From Agriterribacter humi (GTDB taxonomy: Bacteria; Bacteroidota; Bacteroidia; Chitinophagales; Chitinophagaceae): a stretch of DNA of 64,000 nucleotides. The translations under genes were made by a program, and so were the position numbers. Positions within the stretch are counted from its first letter, which is position 1; each line of letters starts with the position of its first letter. Under the pieces are notes generated by a model. It saw only the letters and a program-made list of their open reading frames with translations. It ran no database searches and was not told the DNA's origin. Location: contig NZ_VOHQ01000010.1 in NCBI RefSeq assembly GCF_009192765.1, positions 159,520 through 223,519 on the forward strand, in the 5' to 3' direction. Positions 9,369 through 17,930 of the stretch are shown here, piece after piece.

Positions 9369-9679
9369 TGCATGATTTAAGTCGAAGATGGCAGCGCTTC
9401 TTTCAAATGACTATTTCACCTGCCTGATCGTCTTCTTTTCGGAGTTAACTGCTTATGTAATCTCCACGTTGCCCGGAGGCGGGGGCATTGCTACTTCATT
9501 TAATTCCGCTTTTGGTATAAACTTTCTGACTGAATAGTTCACTTTACGACATAGATTTAAAATTAAGGCTTTCTGACGCAAACTCCCCCTTAAACTGTCA
9601 CATCTGCCACCTTTAAACCTCGCCGTTTGTATTCATCTTTGTGACGTCAATTAATTATTAAACCATAAAATTTTAGAAC
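9369..9679. other. Gap without confirmed gene
   Basis: 311 bases. A minus-strand frame ending at 9453 (KFIPKAELNEVAMPPPPGNV then stop) has protein-like composition but no clear start and is only about 45 codons; it could be a gene tail. The stretch before 9680 is AT-rich and presumably holds the promoter of the SRPBCC gene; no clear TAnnTTTG box was identified. Confidence 0.4.
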
Positions 9680-10129
9680 ATGTCAACTAACAACGTAAAG
9701 CTGCACAGAGTGTTTGCAGCACCACCGGAAAAAGTATTCAGGGCCTTTACTGATGCAGACGCATATGCTTCATGGCTGCCACCTTATGGGTTTGTTGCCA
9801 AAGTACATGAGATGAATGTAAAAGAAGGAGGCGTTTACAAAATGTCTTTCATCAATTTCTCAACCGGGAATGGCCATTCATTTGGAGGGGAATTTTTAGA
9901 AATCAAACCCAATGAATTGATAAAATATTCAGACAGGTTCGACGACCCAAATCTTCCCGGTGAAATGATTACTACCATAAAACTCAGAGCGGTATCATGT
10001 GGTACAGAATTAATCGCAACTCAGGAGGGAATCCCTTCCGCAATACCGGAAGAGATGTGTTATTTGGGATGGCAGGAATCATTAGAAAAATTAAAAAAAC
10101 TGGTGGAACCGAATATACCTGATGCGTAG
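9680..10129 (+). CDS. SRPBCC/AHSA1-family protein
   Basis: 149 residues of the START/Bet v1-like helix-grip fold. The opening KLHRVFAAPPEKVFRAFTDADAYASWLPP is diagnostic of the AHSA1 (activator of Hsp90 ATPase-like) group, and GGEFLEIKPNELIKYSDRF and LGWQESLEKLKKLVE complete the fold. Such proteins bind hydrophobic ligands in the cytoplasm; the ligand is unknown. It is the first gene of a co-directional run of small proteins (SRPBCC, VOC, VOC, DinB, YdeI) that often cluster in this phylum. Confidence 0.88.
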   Translation: MSTNNVKLHRVFAAPPEKVFRAFTDADAYASWLPPYGFVAKVHEMNVKEGGVYKMSFINFSTGNGHSFGGEFLEIKPNELIKYSDRFDDPNLPGEMITTIKLRAVSCGTELIATQEGIPSAIPEEMCYLGWQESLEKLKKLVEPNIPDA

Positions 10130-10259
10130 GATAAGCGATGATGCAGTGCTTTAATTAGCTGACTTAAAAGCAATGGCCGACATTGACATTAAAGAAACAC
10201 CCCGCTATTAAACAGAATAAGGACACAACAATTCAATAAAAATTTCAAAATTTAAAACA

Positions 10260-10664
10260 ATGTCAAAACAAGTATTTATCAATCTGCCGGTAACGGATTT
10301 AAAAAAATCTATGGCTTTTTATGAAGCAACCGGATTTACCAACAATCCGCAGTTTACAGATGAAACCGCTGCCTGTATGGTATGGAGCGATGCCATCTTT
10401 GTAATGCTGCTTACACATGATAAGCTCAAACAATTTACAGCTAAGGCTATTATTGACGCCAAACAAACCGTTGGAGTAATTAATGCACTCTCGCTGGAGA
10501 GCAATGAAGAGGTGAATTCTTTTCTTGAAAAAGCAGTAAAAGCAGGAGGCCGGGAATATGCCGAAGCGAAAGACTACGGCTTTATGCAGCAGCGATGTGT
10601 GGAAGATCCGGACGGGCACAATTGGGAAGTGCTGTATATGGACATGAGCAAATTTCCGGGCTAA
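10260..10664 (+). CDS. VOC-family (glyoxalase-fold) protein
   Basis: 134 residues built of two beta-alpha-beta-beta-beta units of the vicinal oxygen chelate fold. It starts QVFINLPVTDLKKSMAFYEA and ends RCVEDPDGHNWEVLYMD, the standard beginning and end of glyoxalase/bleomycin-resistance-like proteins. H at DGHNW and the E of WEVLYMD are candidate metal ligands. Whether it is an enzyme or a binding protein cannot be told. The next VOC gene starts 28 bases downstream. Confidence 0.88.
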   Translation: MSKQVFINLPVTDLKKSMAFYEATGFTNNPQFTDETAACMVWSDAIFVMLLTHDKLKQFTAKAIIDAKQTVGVINALSLESNEEVNSFLEKAVKAGGREYAEAKDYGFMQQRCVEDPDGHNWEVLYMDMSKFPG

Positions 10665-10692
10665 AACATTCATTCTTTTAAAACATACGAAA

Positions 10693-11172
10693 ATGGCAAA
10701 GCAAAAAATAACGCCCTGTTTGTGGATAGAAAAAGATGCTAAAAAAGCAGCACAATACTATCTGTCCATTTTTAAAAACGGCAAACTAAAATCATATAAA
10801 GCCTATAAAAATTCAGGTACTCCCAGTGGCGATTTTGATATGGCAACTATGCACTTATTGGGAATGGATTTTCAGATACTGGCTGCCGGGCCGCTGTTCA
10901 AATTCAACGAAGCTGTGTCGTTTGTCGTTACTTGTAAAGACCAGGCAGAGGTGGATTACTATTGGAAGGCCCTCACCGCTAAAGGCGGCAGCGAAGGCCC
11001 CTGCGGCTGGCTGAAAGATAAGTACGGACTTTCCTGGCAGATAGTGCCGGAGCAGTATTTCAAACTGGAATCGCACAAAAACAAGGCGAAACAGGAATAT
11101 GCATTCAAGGCATTAATGAAAATGAAAAAAATAATCATTTCCGATTTGGAAGAAAAACAATTGAAGGTTTAA
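10693..11172 (+). CDS. VOC-family protein, PhnB/3-demethylubiquinone methyltransferase-like
   Basis: 159 residues. The start QKITPCLWIEKDAKKAAQYYLSIF is typical of the PhnB-like branch annotated as 3-demethylubiquinone-9 3-methyltransferase; the middle has CGWLKDKYGLSWQIVPEQYF, the usual second-half motif. Despite that annotation these proteins are small VOC folds without a methyltransferase domain, so activity is unknown. It is followed after 9 bases by a truncated paralogue. Confidence 0.87.
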   Translation: MAKQKITPCLWIEKDAKKAAQYYLSIFKNGKLKSYKAYKNSGTPSGDFDMATMHLLGMDFQILAAGPLFKFNEAVSFVVTCKDQAEVDYYWKALTAKGGSEGPCGWLKDKYGLSWQIVPEQYFKLESHKNKAKQEYAFKALMKMKKIIISDLEEKQLKV

Positions 11173-11181
11173 AATACGATA

Positions 11182-11370
11182 ATGAAAAAATGTATCCTGC
11201 ATGCTGAATTACGAAATGAAAATAGGGTACTGATGGCTTCTGATATGGTTAGCGAAACAGGGCTGTTAAAAGGCAATGCTGTTTCCCCGCTGCTTAATTG
11301 TAAAAGTGAAAAAGAAATAAAAGCGTGTTACAAAAAGCTTTCAACAGGCGGTGAGCAGACACACCCTTGA
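11182..11370 (+). pseudogene. Truncated VOC/PhnB-like protein
   Basis: 62 codons. ENRVLMASDMV and LLNCKSEKEIKACYKKLSTG match the middle of PhnB-type VOC proteins, but the frame opens in the middle of the fold and stops (TGA, 11368-11370) right after GGEQTHP, where intact members continue with a PLQDTFWG-like strand and the C-terminal motif. Both ends of the fold are therefore missing. It is most simply a deletion relic, possibly of a duplicate of the preceding gene. Confidence 0.65.
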
Positions 11371-11486
11371 AAGGAATGGCAAGAGTACAATTCCTGCAAG
11401 TCATAAATGAGCCCCGGCTTGTTTAACAATCAGCCTCCATTACGCACCTGTTTGCCAACAGGCAAGCAATTAAAAATTTTAAAGCC

Positions 11487-11615
11487 ATGCGTAAATTAAA
11501 ATTACAAATGACCGTATCGCCTGATGGCAAATGGGACCAGGGCATGTGGGATTTTTGCACAGAGCACCTCAGCAATGCAGACTGTATATTGCATGGCAGG
11601 AAAAGCAAATCATAA
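11487..11615 (+). pseudogene. RibD C-terminal/dihydrofolate-reductase-like fragment
   Basis: 42 codons beginning MRKLKLQMTVSPDGKW and ending NADCILHGRKSKS. This is the start of the small RibD-C/DHFR-like proteins of Bacteroidota (first strand, then the S-ADCILLGRKT helix-strand), with the loop between them shortened and everything after the GRK motif missing. The frame closes at a TAA 13 bases before the DinB gene. A deletion relic. Confidence 0.6.
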
Positions 11616-11628
11616 AAACCTCATAAGC

Positions 11629-12108
11629 ATGGACAAGAAATCATTAAAACAAAACATTGAAAATGCTTTTGCCAATTTTAAAGCAGCTATAAACCAACAT
11701 CAGGATATAAATATAAAGAGAGCCGATGGTGGATGGAGTGTAGGAGAAATTGCCGGCCATATTGTAAAAAGCACTGGTGTTAATTTTGGAGCAACTCAAA
11801 ATACAGACCGGCGCTATGACCAGCACGCTGCTGCTGTTAAAGAATTGTTTTTAAATTTTCAAGTGAAGTTCCCGGCTAATCCCATGTTACACCCTGATGC
11901 AAAACAATATTCAAGTGATGAACTATTTTCTTCCATAAATAAGAATCTGGAAGCCGTTCTTAAAATGATAGACAATGATGACCTCACAAGAACATGTATT
12001 GACATTGCGTTGCCTGTTTGGGGCACGCTTACAAAATATGAATGGCTGATTTTAATGGAAAACCATATCATCCGGCATACTCATCAGGTAGCTGATTTTA
12101 ATAAATAA
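11629..12108 (+). CDS. DinB-family protein
   Basis: 159 residues from the ATG at 11629 (MDKKSLKQNIENAFANFKAA). The frame is open further upstream, but that part overlaps the RibD-like relic and is not protein-like. The fold is a four-helix bundle: GGWSVGEIAGHIVKST is the conserved W-S-x-x-E-x-x-x-H helix and ENHIIRHTHQV the C-terminal His-rich helix, giving the three-His metal site of DinB/YfiT proteins. These act as thiol-dependent transferases or are uncharacterised; the substrate is unknown. Confidence 0.85.
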   Translation: MDKKSLKQNIENAFANFKAAINQHQDINIKRADGGWSVGEIAGHIVKSTGVNFGATQNTDRRYDQHAAAVKELFLNFQVKFPANPMLHPDAKQYSSDELFSSINKNLEAVLKMIDNDDLTRTCIDIALPVWGTLTKYEWLILMENHIIRHTHQVADFNK

Positions 12109-12128
12109 TATAATTAATATCATTTACT

Positions 12129-12584
12129 ATGGGAACAAATCCAAAACTCAAATTCAGCACAGTTCTGCTTACCGCAGGCAAAACGGCGACAGGGATAAAA
12201 ATTCCTGATGAAATAATTGAAAAGTTAAATGGAGGAAAGAAGCCATTGGTAAAAGTAACCATCAACAATTTTACCTACCGCAGTGCGGTGGCGGTAATGG
12301 GCGGTGCTTACATGGTAGGCGTTAATGCCGAAAACCGTGAGGCTGCAAAAGTAAAAGGCGGGGATAAAATTGATGTAACCATTGAGCTTGATACAGAGGA
12401 AAGAACAGTGGAAGTTACTGCCGGATTTCAACAAGCTTTAAATAGAAATGCAACGGCAAAGAAAATATTTGAAACATTTTCCAACAGTAAGAAGAAGGCA
12501 TTGACAGCCCCCATTGCCAATGCTAAGACAGAAGCAACAAGGAACCGGAATATTGATAAAGCGATGAAGGCATTAACCGGATAA
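12129..12584 (+). CDS. YdeI/OmpD-associated (DUF1905 + OmdA) protein
   Basis: 151 residues. The N-terminal part (about 5-90, with GIKIPDEIIEKLNGGKKPLVKVTIN and AKVKGGDKIDVTIELD) is the DUF1905 beta-barrel; the C-terminal part (LNRNATAKKIFETFSNSKKK) is the helical OmdA segment, seen in proteins linked to bacteriocin tolerance. Cytoplasmic; mechanism unknown. It ends the run of small genes starting at 9680, 20 bases after DinB. Confidence 0.87.
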   Translation: MGTNPKLKFSTVLLTAGKTATGIKIPDEIIEKLNGGKKPLVKVTINNFTYRSAVAVMGGAYMVGVNAENREAAKVKGGDKIDVTIELDTEERTVEVTAGFQQALNRNATAKKIFETFSNSKKKALTAPIANAKTEATRNRNIDKAMKALTG

Positions 12585-12894
12585 TAATGAGATTCAAATT
12601 TTATATGCTTTTCGACTTACCGGCATTTCATTCACCGGCAATGTACATTGACATGTAATGGTGGTTAACAGCACCAAAATTGAAGTAAGAATAAAAATAA
12701 AAGAGAAGAATACACTGCAGGGTTTTTCAATTGCACTGCATAGCATCCTTTATATGCTTAAACAAATTTTCCAATCTGATAGGCCTTTCAGGAACAAAAA
12801 TCATACAAAACAGGAAACCTTAACTTGCATCGTCTGTGAGTAATATAGTTATTTGAAACTTTTTTAAAGCTTGATGTTATTAAAATCCTGTTAT

Positions 12895-13953
12895 ATGAGA
12901 TTCAGTTTATTAGTCATTACAACAATTATTGGAGCGTCATTTACAAGCTGTGAAGACGGAAAAAAACAAGACATCACTTCCGAAGTAATAATAGGCAACG
13001 GTCAGATGCCAAACGCAACAAATGATATTACCGGTAATTTTCATATCGTTTTTGGCAGTGGTGACAGTATCATGTATGCTGCGTCAACAGATCACGGAAA
13101 ATCGTTTTCTCCTCCAGCCTTAGTTTCAGTTTTACCAGGGCTTGCCGCTTCGCATATGCGCGGGCCGCAAATTGCTGCCACATCAAATGGATTAACTATC
13201 ATCGCCTGCAATAAGGAAGGTGATATTTTTTCATATAATATGACAGATTCAGGTAACTGGATAAAATCCGCCAGGGTAAATGATACAGATACAGTAGCAA
13301 AAGAACAATTGATGGCGCTAAGCGGTGACGGGGAAAATATTTATGCTGTATGGCTCGACCTGCGGGATAAGCATAATAAAATAGTTGGTGCAGGATCAAA
13401 TGATGGCGGCAAAAGCTGGTCAAAAAATGTGATGATCTACGCTTCTCCGGATACAACAGTTTGTGAGTGTTGCAAGCCTTCCGTGGTTATAGAGGGAAAT
13501 AATGTTCATGTTATGTTTCGTAACTGGTTAAATGGAAACCGGGATTTATATTTAATTCAATCCAGTGATGGAGGGCTTACTTTCAGCAATGCGCAAAAAT
13601 TAGGGAAGGGAAGCTGGGCTTTAAATGGTTGTCCTATGGATGGCGGCGGTCTGGTAATACAGAATAACAAAGTACAAACGGTCTGGAACAGAAAAGGGAA
13701 GATATATGCCTGTGAACCGGGGAAGCCTGAGCAGGAAATCGGGGAAGGAAAGAATTGCACTTTGGAAACAGCAGATGGGAAAAATGTGTATGCCTGGATA
13801 GAAAAGGGACAGGTTACATGCCTGTTACCACAGAGCGGGAAAAAAACATTGGGCAAAGGTACTACTCCGCTCCTGAAAGCTATAGGGAATAAGCAGGTTT
13901 TGTGTGTTTGGGAAAATGAAAATGAAATATACTCATCAATTTTAAGCTTGTAA
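12895..13953 (+). CDS. BNR/sialidase-like propeller lipoprotein
   Basis: 352 residues with a lipoprotein signal (MRFSLLVITTIIGASFTSCE, Cys at 19). Starts at 12871 (TTG) or 12874 (ATG) are possible, but 12895 gives the cleanest signal. The body contains several BNR/Asp-box repeats: STDHGKSF, SNDGGKSW and SSDGGLTF, as in a six-bladed sialidase-type propeller. A CECCKP cluster at 190-195 is unusual. Catalytic sialidase residues are not evident, so binding or another hydrolytic role is possible. It stands alone. Confidence 0.8.
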   Translation: MRFSLLVITTIIGASFTSCEDGKKQDITSEVIIGNGQMPNATNDITGNFHIVFGSGDSIMYAASTDHGKSFSPPALVSVLPGLAASHMRGPQIAATSNGLTIIACNKEGDIFSYNMTDSGNWIKSARVNDTDTVAKEQLMALSGDGENIYAVWLDLRDKHNKIVGAGSNDGGKSWSKNVMIYASPDTTVCECCKPSVVIEGNNVHVMFRNWLNGNRDLYLIQSSDGGLTFSNAQKLGKGSWALNGCPMDGGGLVIQNNKVQTVWNRKGKIYACEPGKPEQEIGEGKNCTLETADGKNVYAWIEKGQVTCLLPQSGKKTLGKGTTPLLKAIGNKQVLCVWENENEIYSSILSL

Positions 13954-14323
13954 ATTCAATAAAACTGTATCTCTATAAAAACATGGTTTGCAGCCGCTGT
14001 ATAACGGCGGTAAAGCAGGAACTGGAAAATCATTGAGAAGATTAAAAATATTATCATAAAAACTACCCATTATTTTGAATTGGAGGATCATCAACGATTT
14101 TCGGAATTATTAACCGATACAATACCGATCAGGAGCATGTTGAAATATTTACCAATCAGTTTTACTTTCTAAAAAGCAACGCCTACGTTTGCCTTGAACC
14201 TGATGGAAGAAAGAGTCAACCTTTTATACTCAGTTTTACAAGTCTTTTTATTGTTGGTAGCTCCTTAACTGAACTTAATCCTTACTTTTATTCAAAGCAT
14301 CGGTTTCGGTATTTGTAATTTAT
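13954..14323. other. Gap with possible degraded coding sequence
   Basis: 370 bases. One plus-strand frame (about 14098-14319) reads IINRYNTDQEHVEIFTNQ and YVCLEPDGRKSQPFILSF, plausible as protein but without a start and with no family match. It may be a relic. No terminator hairpin was seen after the BNR gene. Confidence 0.35.
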
Positions 14324-15901
14324 ATGAGACAACTAATCCCACTTTGCATTGTATTATACCTGCTTGTTTCATGTACAGCTAAAAAGCAAAATGACACAAC
14401 CCAATTTGAAGAGCCACCTGTTTCCGGGCGCTCCGGGAAAGAGCTGGCTGTAGCGCATTGCAGCCGGTGTCACGGCTTTGTGAGCCCTGAATTGTTAACA
14501 AAAACCATTTGGAAAGAAGATGTGCTTCCGGCCATGGGATACCGGATGGGCATATACAGCAGCGGAATAAGACCCGACAGTTTGTTTGATGCCGGCATAA
14601 GCGGCAATATGGTACGTGATGCCAATATCTATCCCGAAAACCCGGTGCTGGCAAAGGAGGATTGGCGTAAAATAGAACAATATTTTATGGAGCATGCGCC
14701 CGATACCATTCCGCCCCCGCTTCGCAAAAGTCCAATCCGGATGGGACTGCAGCATTTCAAATACAAAGAAGCGTCCTTCTCTCATCGCCCCTCGCTCACC
14801 ACTATGGTCAAGATTCTTCCTGGTAACAGGGGTATCGCATATGGTGATGGAAAAAGCAGGCGGAATGTTTTAACTTTTCTAAGCCCCGATCTTAAAGAAA
14901 ACTACAGCATACCGCTGCAATCAACGCCTCTTCAGTTTGATGAAAAATCAAACGAGCTGTACCTCACAACTACCGACAACGGAATTTTTCCAACGGATGC
15001 TCCCTGGGGTTCTGTGCAGCGATGGGTAAAAAATGGATCGCAGCCAGGATATAAACCCGGAAACATCGTTATTCCAAATTTACAGCGGCCGGTTTGTATA
15101 GCATACGGCGATTTGAATAAAGATGGATTTGAAGATGTTGTGGCCTGTGAATTTGGCAACCAAACCGGGCAATTGGCCTGGTATGAAAATAATGGGAAAG
15201 GAGGGTATAACAAAAGGATCCTGCGCGACAAACCCGGTGCGATCACCGCCATTATCAAGGATGCCAATAACGATGGGTTACCTGATATTTATGTGCTCAT
15301 GGCGCAGGGTGATGAGGGTGTTTTCTTTTATGAAAATCAGGGATCGGGTAAGTTTAAGGAAAAGCGACTGTTATCCTTCCTGCCCCTCAATGGATCTCAA
15401 TATATTGCACTGGCGGATTTTAATAAAGACGGGTTTGATGATATCGTATACGTTTGTGGAGACAATGCCGATAAAACACCGGTATTAAAGAATTATCACG
15501 GTATTTATATTTTTTTGAACGATGGGAAATCCAACTTTAGGCAATCGTATTTCTACCAGATGAATGGCGCTTATAAAGCGATGGTACGGGATTATGACAT
15601 GGATGGCGACCTGGATATAGCTGCTATTTCTTTTTTCCCCGACTATCTTCGCTATCCGGAAGAAAGTTTTATCTATTTGAAAAATAAGGGGAATTTAAAA
15701 TTTGATGACTATTCATTTCCCGAAGCGCCCGGGGGAAGATGGATCGTAATGGATGCGGGCGACATGGACGCTGATGGGGATATTGATCTTGTTCTGGGTT
15801 CTTTTGTGTATTTTTTACCGCAGGGTGACACCACCGGACTGGGTAAAAAATGGCTGCTTACCGGTCCTTCTGTTGTTCTTTTGGAAAACACGATCCGATA
15901 G
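14324..15901 (+). CDS. FG-GAP/VCBS-repeat lipoprotein with cytochrome c haem site
   Basis: 525 residues. A lipoprotein signal (MRQLIPLCIVLYLLVSCTA, Cys at 17) is followed by a cytochrome-like segment with CSRCH at 46-50, the covalent haem c motif, then an integrin-like FG-GAP propeller. The propeller shows calcium-loop repeats such as DLNKDGFEDVV, DANNDGLPDIY, DFNKDGFDDIV, DYDMDGDLDIA and DMDADGDIDLV. The haem and the propeller suggest an outer-surface or periplasmic redox or binding protein. I know of propeller-cytochrome fusions in this phylum but no defined function for this one. Confidence 0.82.
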   Translation: MRQLIPLCIVLYLLVSCTAKKQNDTTQFEEPPVSGRSGKELAVAHCSRCHGFVSPELLTKTIWKEDVLPAMGYRMGIYSSGIRPDSLFDAGISGNMVRDANIYPENPVLAKEDWRKIEQYFMEHAPDTIPPPLRKSPIRMGLQHFKYKEASFSHRPSLTTMVKILPGNRGIAYGDGKSRRNVLTFLSPDLKENYSIPLQSTPLQFDEKSNELYLTTTDNGIFPTDAPWGSVQRWVKNGSQPGYKPGNIVIPNLQRPVCIAYGDLNKDGFEDVVACEFGNQTGQLAWYENNGKGGYNKRILRDKPGAITAIIKDANNDGLPDIYVLMAQGDEGVFFYENQGSGKFKEKRLLSFLPLNGSQYIALADFNKDGFDDIVYVCGDNADKTPVLKNYHGIYIFLNDGKSNFRQSYFYQMNGAYKAMVRDYDMDGDLDIAAISFFPDYLRYPEESFIYLKNKGNLKFDDYSFPEAPGGRWIVMDAGDMDADGDIDLVLGSFVYFLPQGDTTGLGKKWLLTGPSVVLLENTIR

Positions 15902-15905
15902 TGCT

Positions 15906-15948
15906 GGGTGAAACGTGAGAAGAGAGAGGTGAATGGTGAGAGGTGAAG
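15906..15948 (+). repeat. Purine-rich GTGAAAGGTGAGA-type low-complexity repeat
   Basis: Directly after the stop of the FG-GAP gene the sequence is a run of GGTGAAACGTGAGA-, GAGGTGAATGG- and GAGGTGAAG-type words. Similar runs occur at 38187-38221 and 55984-56025, there also immediately 3' of a gene and in the same orientation relative to it. Confidence 0.6.
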
Positions 15949-16122
15949 TACCCGGTTATTACCACCAGGCAATGTATATCCGGCAATGGAGCAATCGTAA
16001 AAATACAAGAGATTATCAGTTTGTCGTATTTCTATTACAAAACAAAAACATCTTATTCTATTTTTCTTACAGCCCATGTGTCTTTCCTTTGAGGAATCCA
16101 ATCATCCAAAAAACCAATTCTT

Positions 16123-16371
16123 ATGTCCTTAACCGTAGCTCAATTTTCCGCACTGTCTGAAGTTCAACAACTCGAACTCATTGTTAAATGCGCCGTAATA
16201 CTCGGCGAGAGAAGAGATAATATTTTTGAATATATTCTCTATGATATTGATGGTTTGTATGTAGAAGAAATACGTGGAATTCATTATTCCGACTGGTATC
16301 AATATACTGCCATTGACAACATGGACCTCGTGCTCCCATACACAGAAGAAATACAGGTGGTTTTTGAATAA
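16123..16371 (+). CDS. Small protein, unknown function
   Basis: 82 residues starting MSLTVAQFSALSEVQQLELI, with KCAVILGERRDNIFEYILYDIDGLYVEEI and YQYTAIDNMDLVLPY. The alternating helix/strand composition is that of a real cytoplasmic protein; I associate it with small orphan proteins seen in this phylum but cannot name a family. It is single and followed by two hairpin repeats. Confidence 0.6.
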   Translation: MSLTVAQFSALSEVQQLELIVKCAVILGERRDNIFEYILYDIDGLYVEEIRGIHYSDWYQYTAIDNMDLVLPYTEEIQVVFE

Positions 16372-16406
16372 TCTTTTACCTACTGTAAAATCAATGTTTC
16401 ATTCAG

Positions 16407-16452
16407 GCGCAGGTCTCACAGCCCCGGCTCCCCCGCTTTGCCAGACCTGTGC
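16407..16452. repeat. Hairpin repeat, copy 1
   Basis: A 10-bp inverted repeat (GCGCAGGTCT paired with AGACCTGTGC) encloses a C/G-rich loop containing CCCCGGCTCC. A close relative lies at 17848-17893 and a partial one at 16592-16630. Copies 1 and 3 also share the downstream bases (cttaat then caattt and tgctcat-like words), so the repeated unit is about 75 bases. Confidence 0.7.
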
Positions 16453-16591
16453 TTAATACAATTTGCTTTTGTTCATATATCGTCAGTAACCATTGCGTTG
16501 TTGACGATTTGTCTTTTCAAGATTAGCAAATAGCAGGCGCTGGCCTCAACTACCTGTTGCTGCCGTAAAACCAACGCCAACATTCTATCGC

Positions 16592-16630
16592 AGGTCTCGT
16601 CGCTCCGGGCTCCGTCGCTTAGCCAGACCT
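16592..16630. repeat. Hairpin repeat, partial copy 2
   Basis: AGGTCT and AGACCT enclose CGTCGCTCCGGGCTCCGTCG-like bases, the same loop theme as the copies at 16407 and 17848 but with a shorter stem. It lies 80 bases before the start of the next gene. The rest of the gap 16372-16710 shows nothing else. Confidence 0.55.
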
Positions 16631-16710
16631 ATCTTTATTAGGGCCTCCGTAATTAATTGATGATATCAACATGATACTTTTTATTATTTTGCGATTGCTA
16701 AAAAAACAAT

Positions 16711-17829
16711 ATGAACCGGTATATAATCCTTATTTCAACTTTAAGCCTTTTTTACGTTAACGCATATGGGCAAAATTTTTCCGGGAAGATACAGTATACA
16801 AACACGTTCACAGACCTGAAGAATAACGACATCACAGACCGTATGTCTTCTTTTTTTGGAAAGGAAACACACTACTTTATTAACGATAGCAATTATAAGG
16901 CGTACAATCAAAATAGCAGGCTTGCGTATCTTTATAATAGTTCCACCAACACATACTATTCATCCGGCGCCGGTAATAGTAAAATGAATAAAACAGATGC
17001 TTCAATCAAAACAACTAAACAATACAGCACCAAAATGCTTCCGGAAAAGATAACTATATGTGGTTATGAATGTATTTCCATGGAAGAAAACACAGAATCC
17101 TCGACAACGGTTTATTTTTTCAGTCCACTTGTCCGCGTAGATAAAACCAGTTATGCCAAACATAATTTTGGGAACTGGAATGCTTATCTGGCAGCCACTA
17201 ACGGTGCACTACCATTAAAATACATATATACCGATAAAAAAAATGGCTATATATGGACCTGTACTGCTCGTGAAATAAAAGGACAGCTATTTACGCAAAG
17301 CGATTTTGATATTGACCGCGAAAGCGCGGCACAGCAGGACAATATCCCGCAGGCTGATTGGTTGGTATACAGCGCAAAAGACTGGAAGGTCAATTTTCCG
17401 GACGCTCCCGTTCAATCCACAAAAACAATTCCGACTGCTATCGGAGATCAAACTATGCACATATATATGTACCAGGTACCTCAGAACGCAATAAAGGATA
17501 ACATGGTGTATTCCGTTATACAAACGATGCTTCCTGACAGTCTTGTAAATCCCGTTAAGACGGCTTTTCTGGAAGATTTTTTTCGAAATTCGGTGGATGG
17601 CGCAGGGAAAAATGTGCAGGGAAAATTATCATCTGAGTCCTCTATCAGCTATAATTCCTACCCTGGAAGGGAAATTAAGATAGCGTTTCACAATGATGCC
17701 GCAATAATCAATGCGCGTATTTACCTTGTGAAAAATTCAATATATTTCCTGCAGGCGATCTGTGAAAAAAGCCAGGATAATAACGAGTCTGCAAAAATAT
17801 TTATGGAATCATTCGCACTAAAGAATTAG
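16711..17829 (+). CDS. Secreted protein, GLPGLI/DUF4412-like N-terminus
   Basis: 372 residues. Signal peptide MNRYIILISTLSLFYVNAYGQ. The N-terminal half (GKIQYTNTFTDLKNND, LPEKITICGYECISMEE, TTVYFFSPLVRVD) resembles the GLPGLI/DUF4412 proteins of Bacteroidota, which track a protein-modified Y/W-rich beta fold; the C-terminal half (WKVNFPDAPVQSTKTI, VYSVIQTMLPDS, FMESFALKN) looks like a separate PsbP-like lipid- or ligand-binding domain. No catalytic motif. Periplasmic or outer membrane location is inferred. The gene is bracketed by the hairpin repeats at 16.4-16.6 and 17.85 kb. Confidence 0.65.
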   Translation: MNRYIILISTLSLFYVNAYGQNFSGKIQYTNTFTDLKNNDITDRMSSFFGKETHYFINDSNYKAYNQNSRLAYLYNSSTNTYYSSGAGNSKMNKTDASIKTTKQYSTKMLPEKITICGYECISMEENTESSTTVYFFSPLVRVDKTSYAKHNFGNWNAYLAATNGALPLKYIYTDKKNGYIWTCTAREIKGQLFTQSDFDIDRESAAQQDNIPQADWLVYSAKDWKVNFPDAPVQSTKTIPTAIGDQTMHIYMYQVPQNAIKDNMVYSVIQTMLPDSLVNPVKTAFLEDFFRNSVDGAGKNVQGKLSSESSISYNSYPGREIKIAFHNDAAIINARIYLVKNSIYFLQAICEKSQDNNESAKIFMESFALKN

Positions 17830-17847
17830 TGTCGTTCCTCACATTCG

Positions 17848-17893
17848 GCACAGGTCTTGCAACCCCGGCTCCGCCGTTTTGCCAGTCCTGTGC
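17848..17893. repeat. Hairpin repeat, copy 3
   Basis: GCACAGG-CT pairs with AG-CCTGTGC around a loop with ACCCCGGCTCCGCCG. It begins 18 bases after the stop of the secreted protein and may act as a terminator-like structure, though no T-run follows. The end of the S41 peptidase gene is 38 bases further on. Confidence 0.65.
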
Positions 17894-17930
17894 TTAATTG
17901 CAATTTACCCTTGCTCATTTAATCGTGTAG

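Noticed and set aside
12658..12843. 61-codon frame between the YdeI-type and BNR genes
   Set aside because: Basic, repetitive composition in AT-rich DNA with no resemblance to a known protein; too weak to call.
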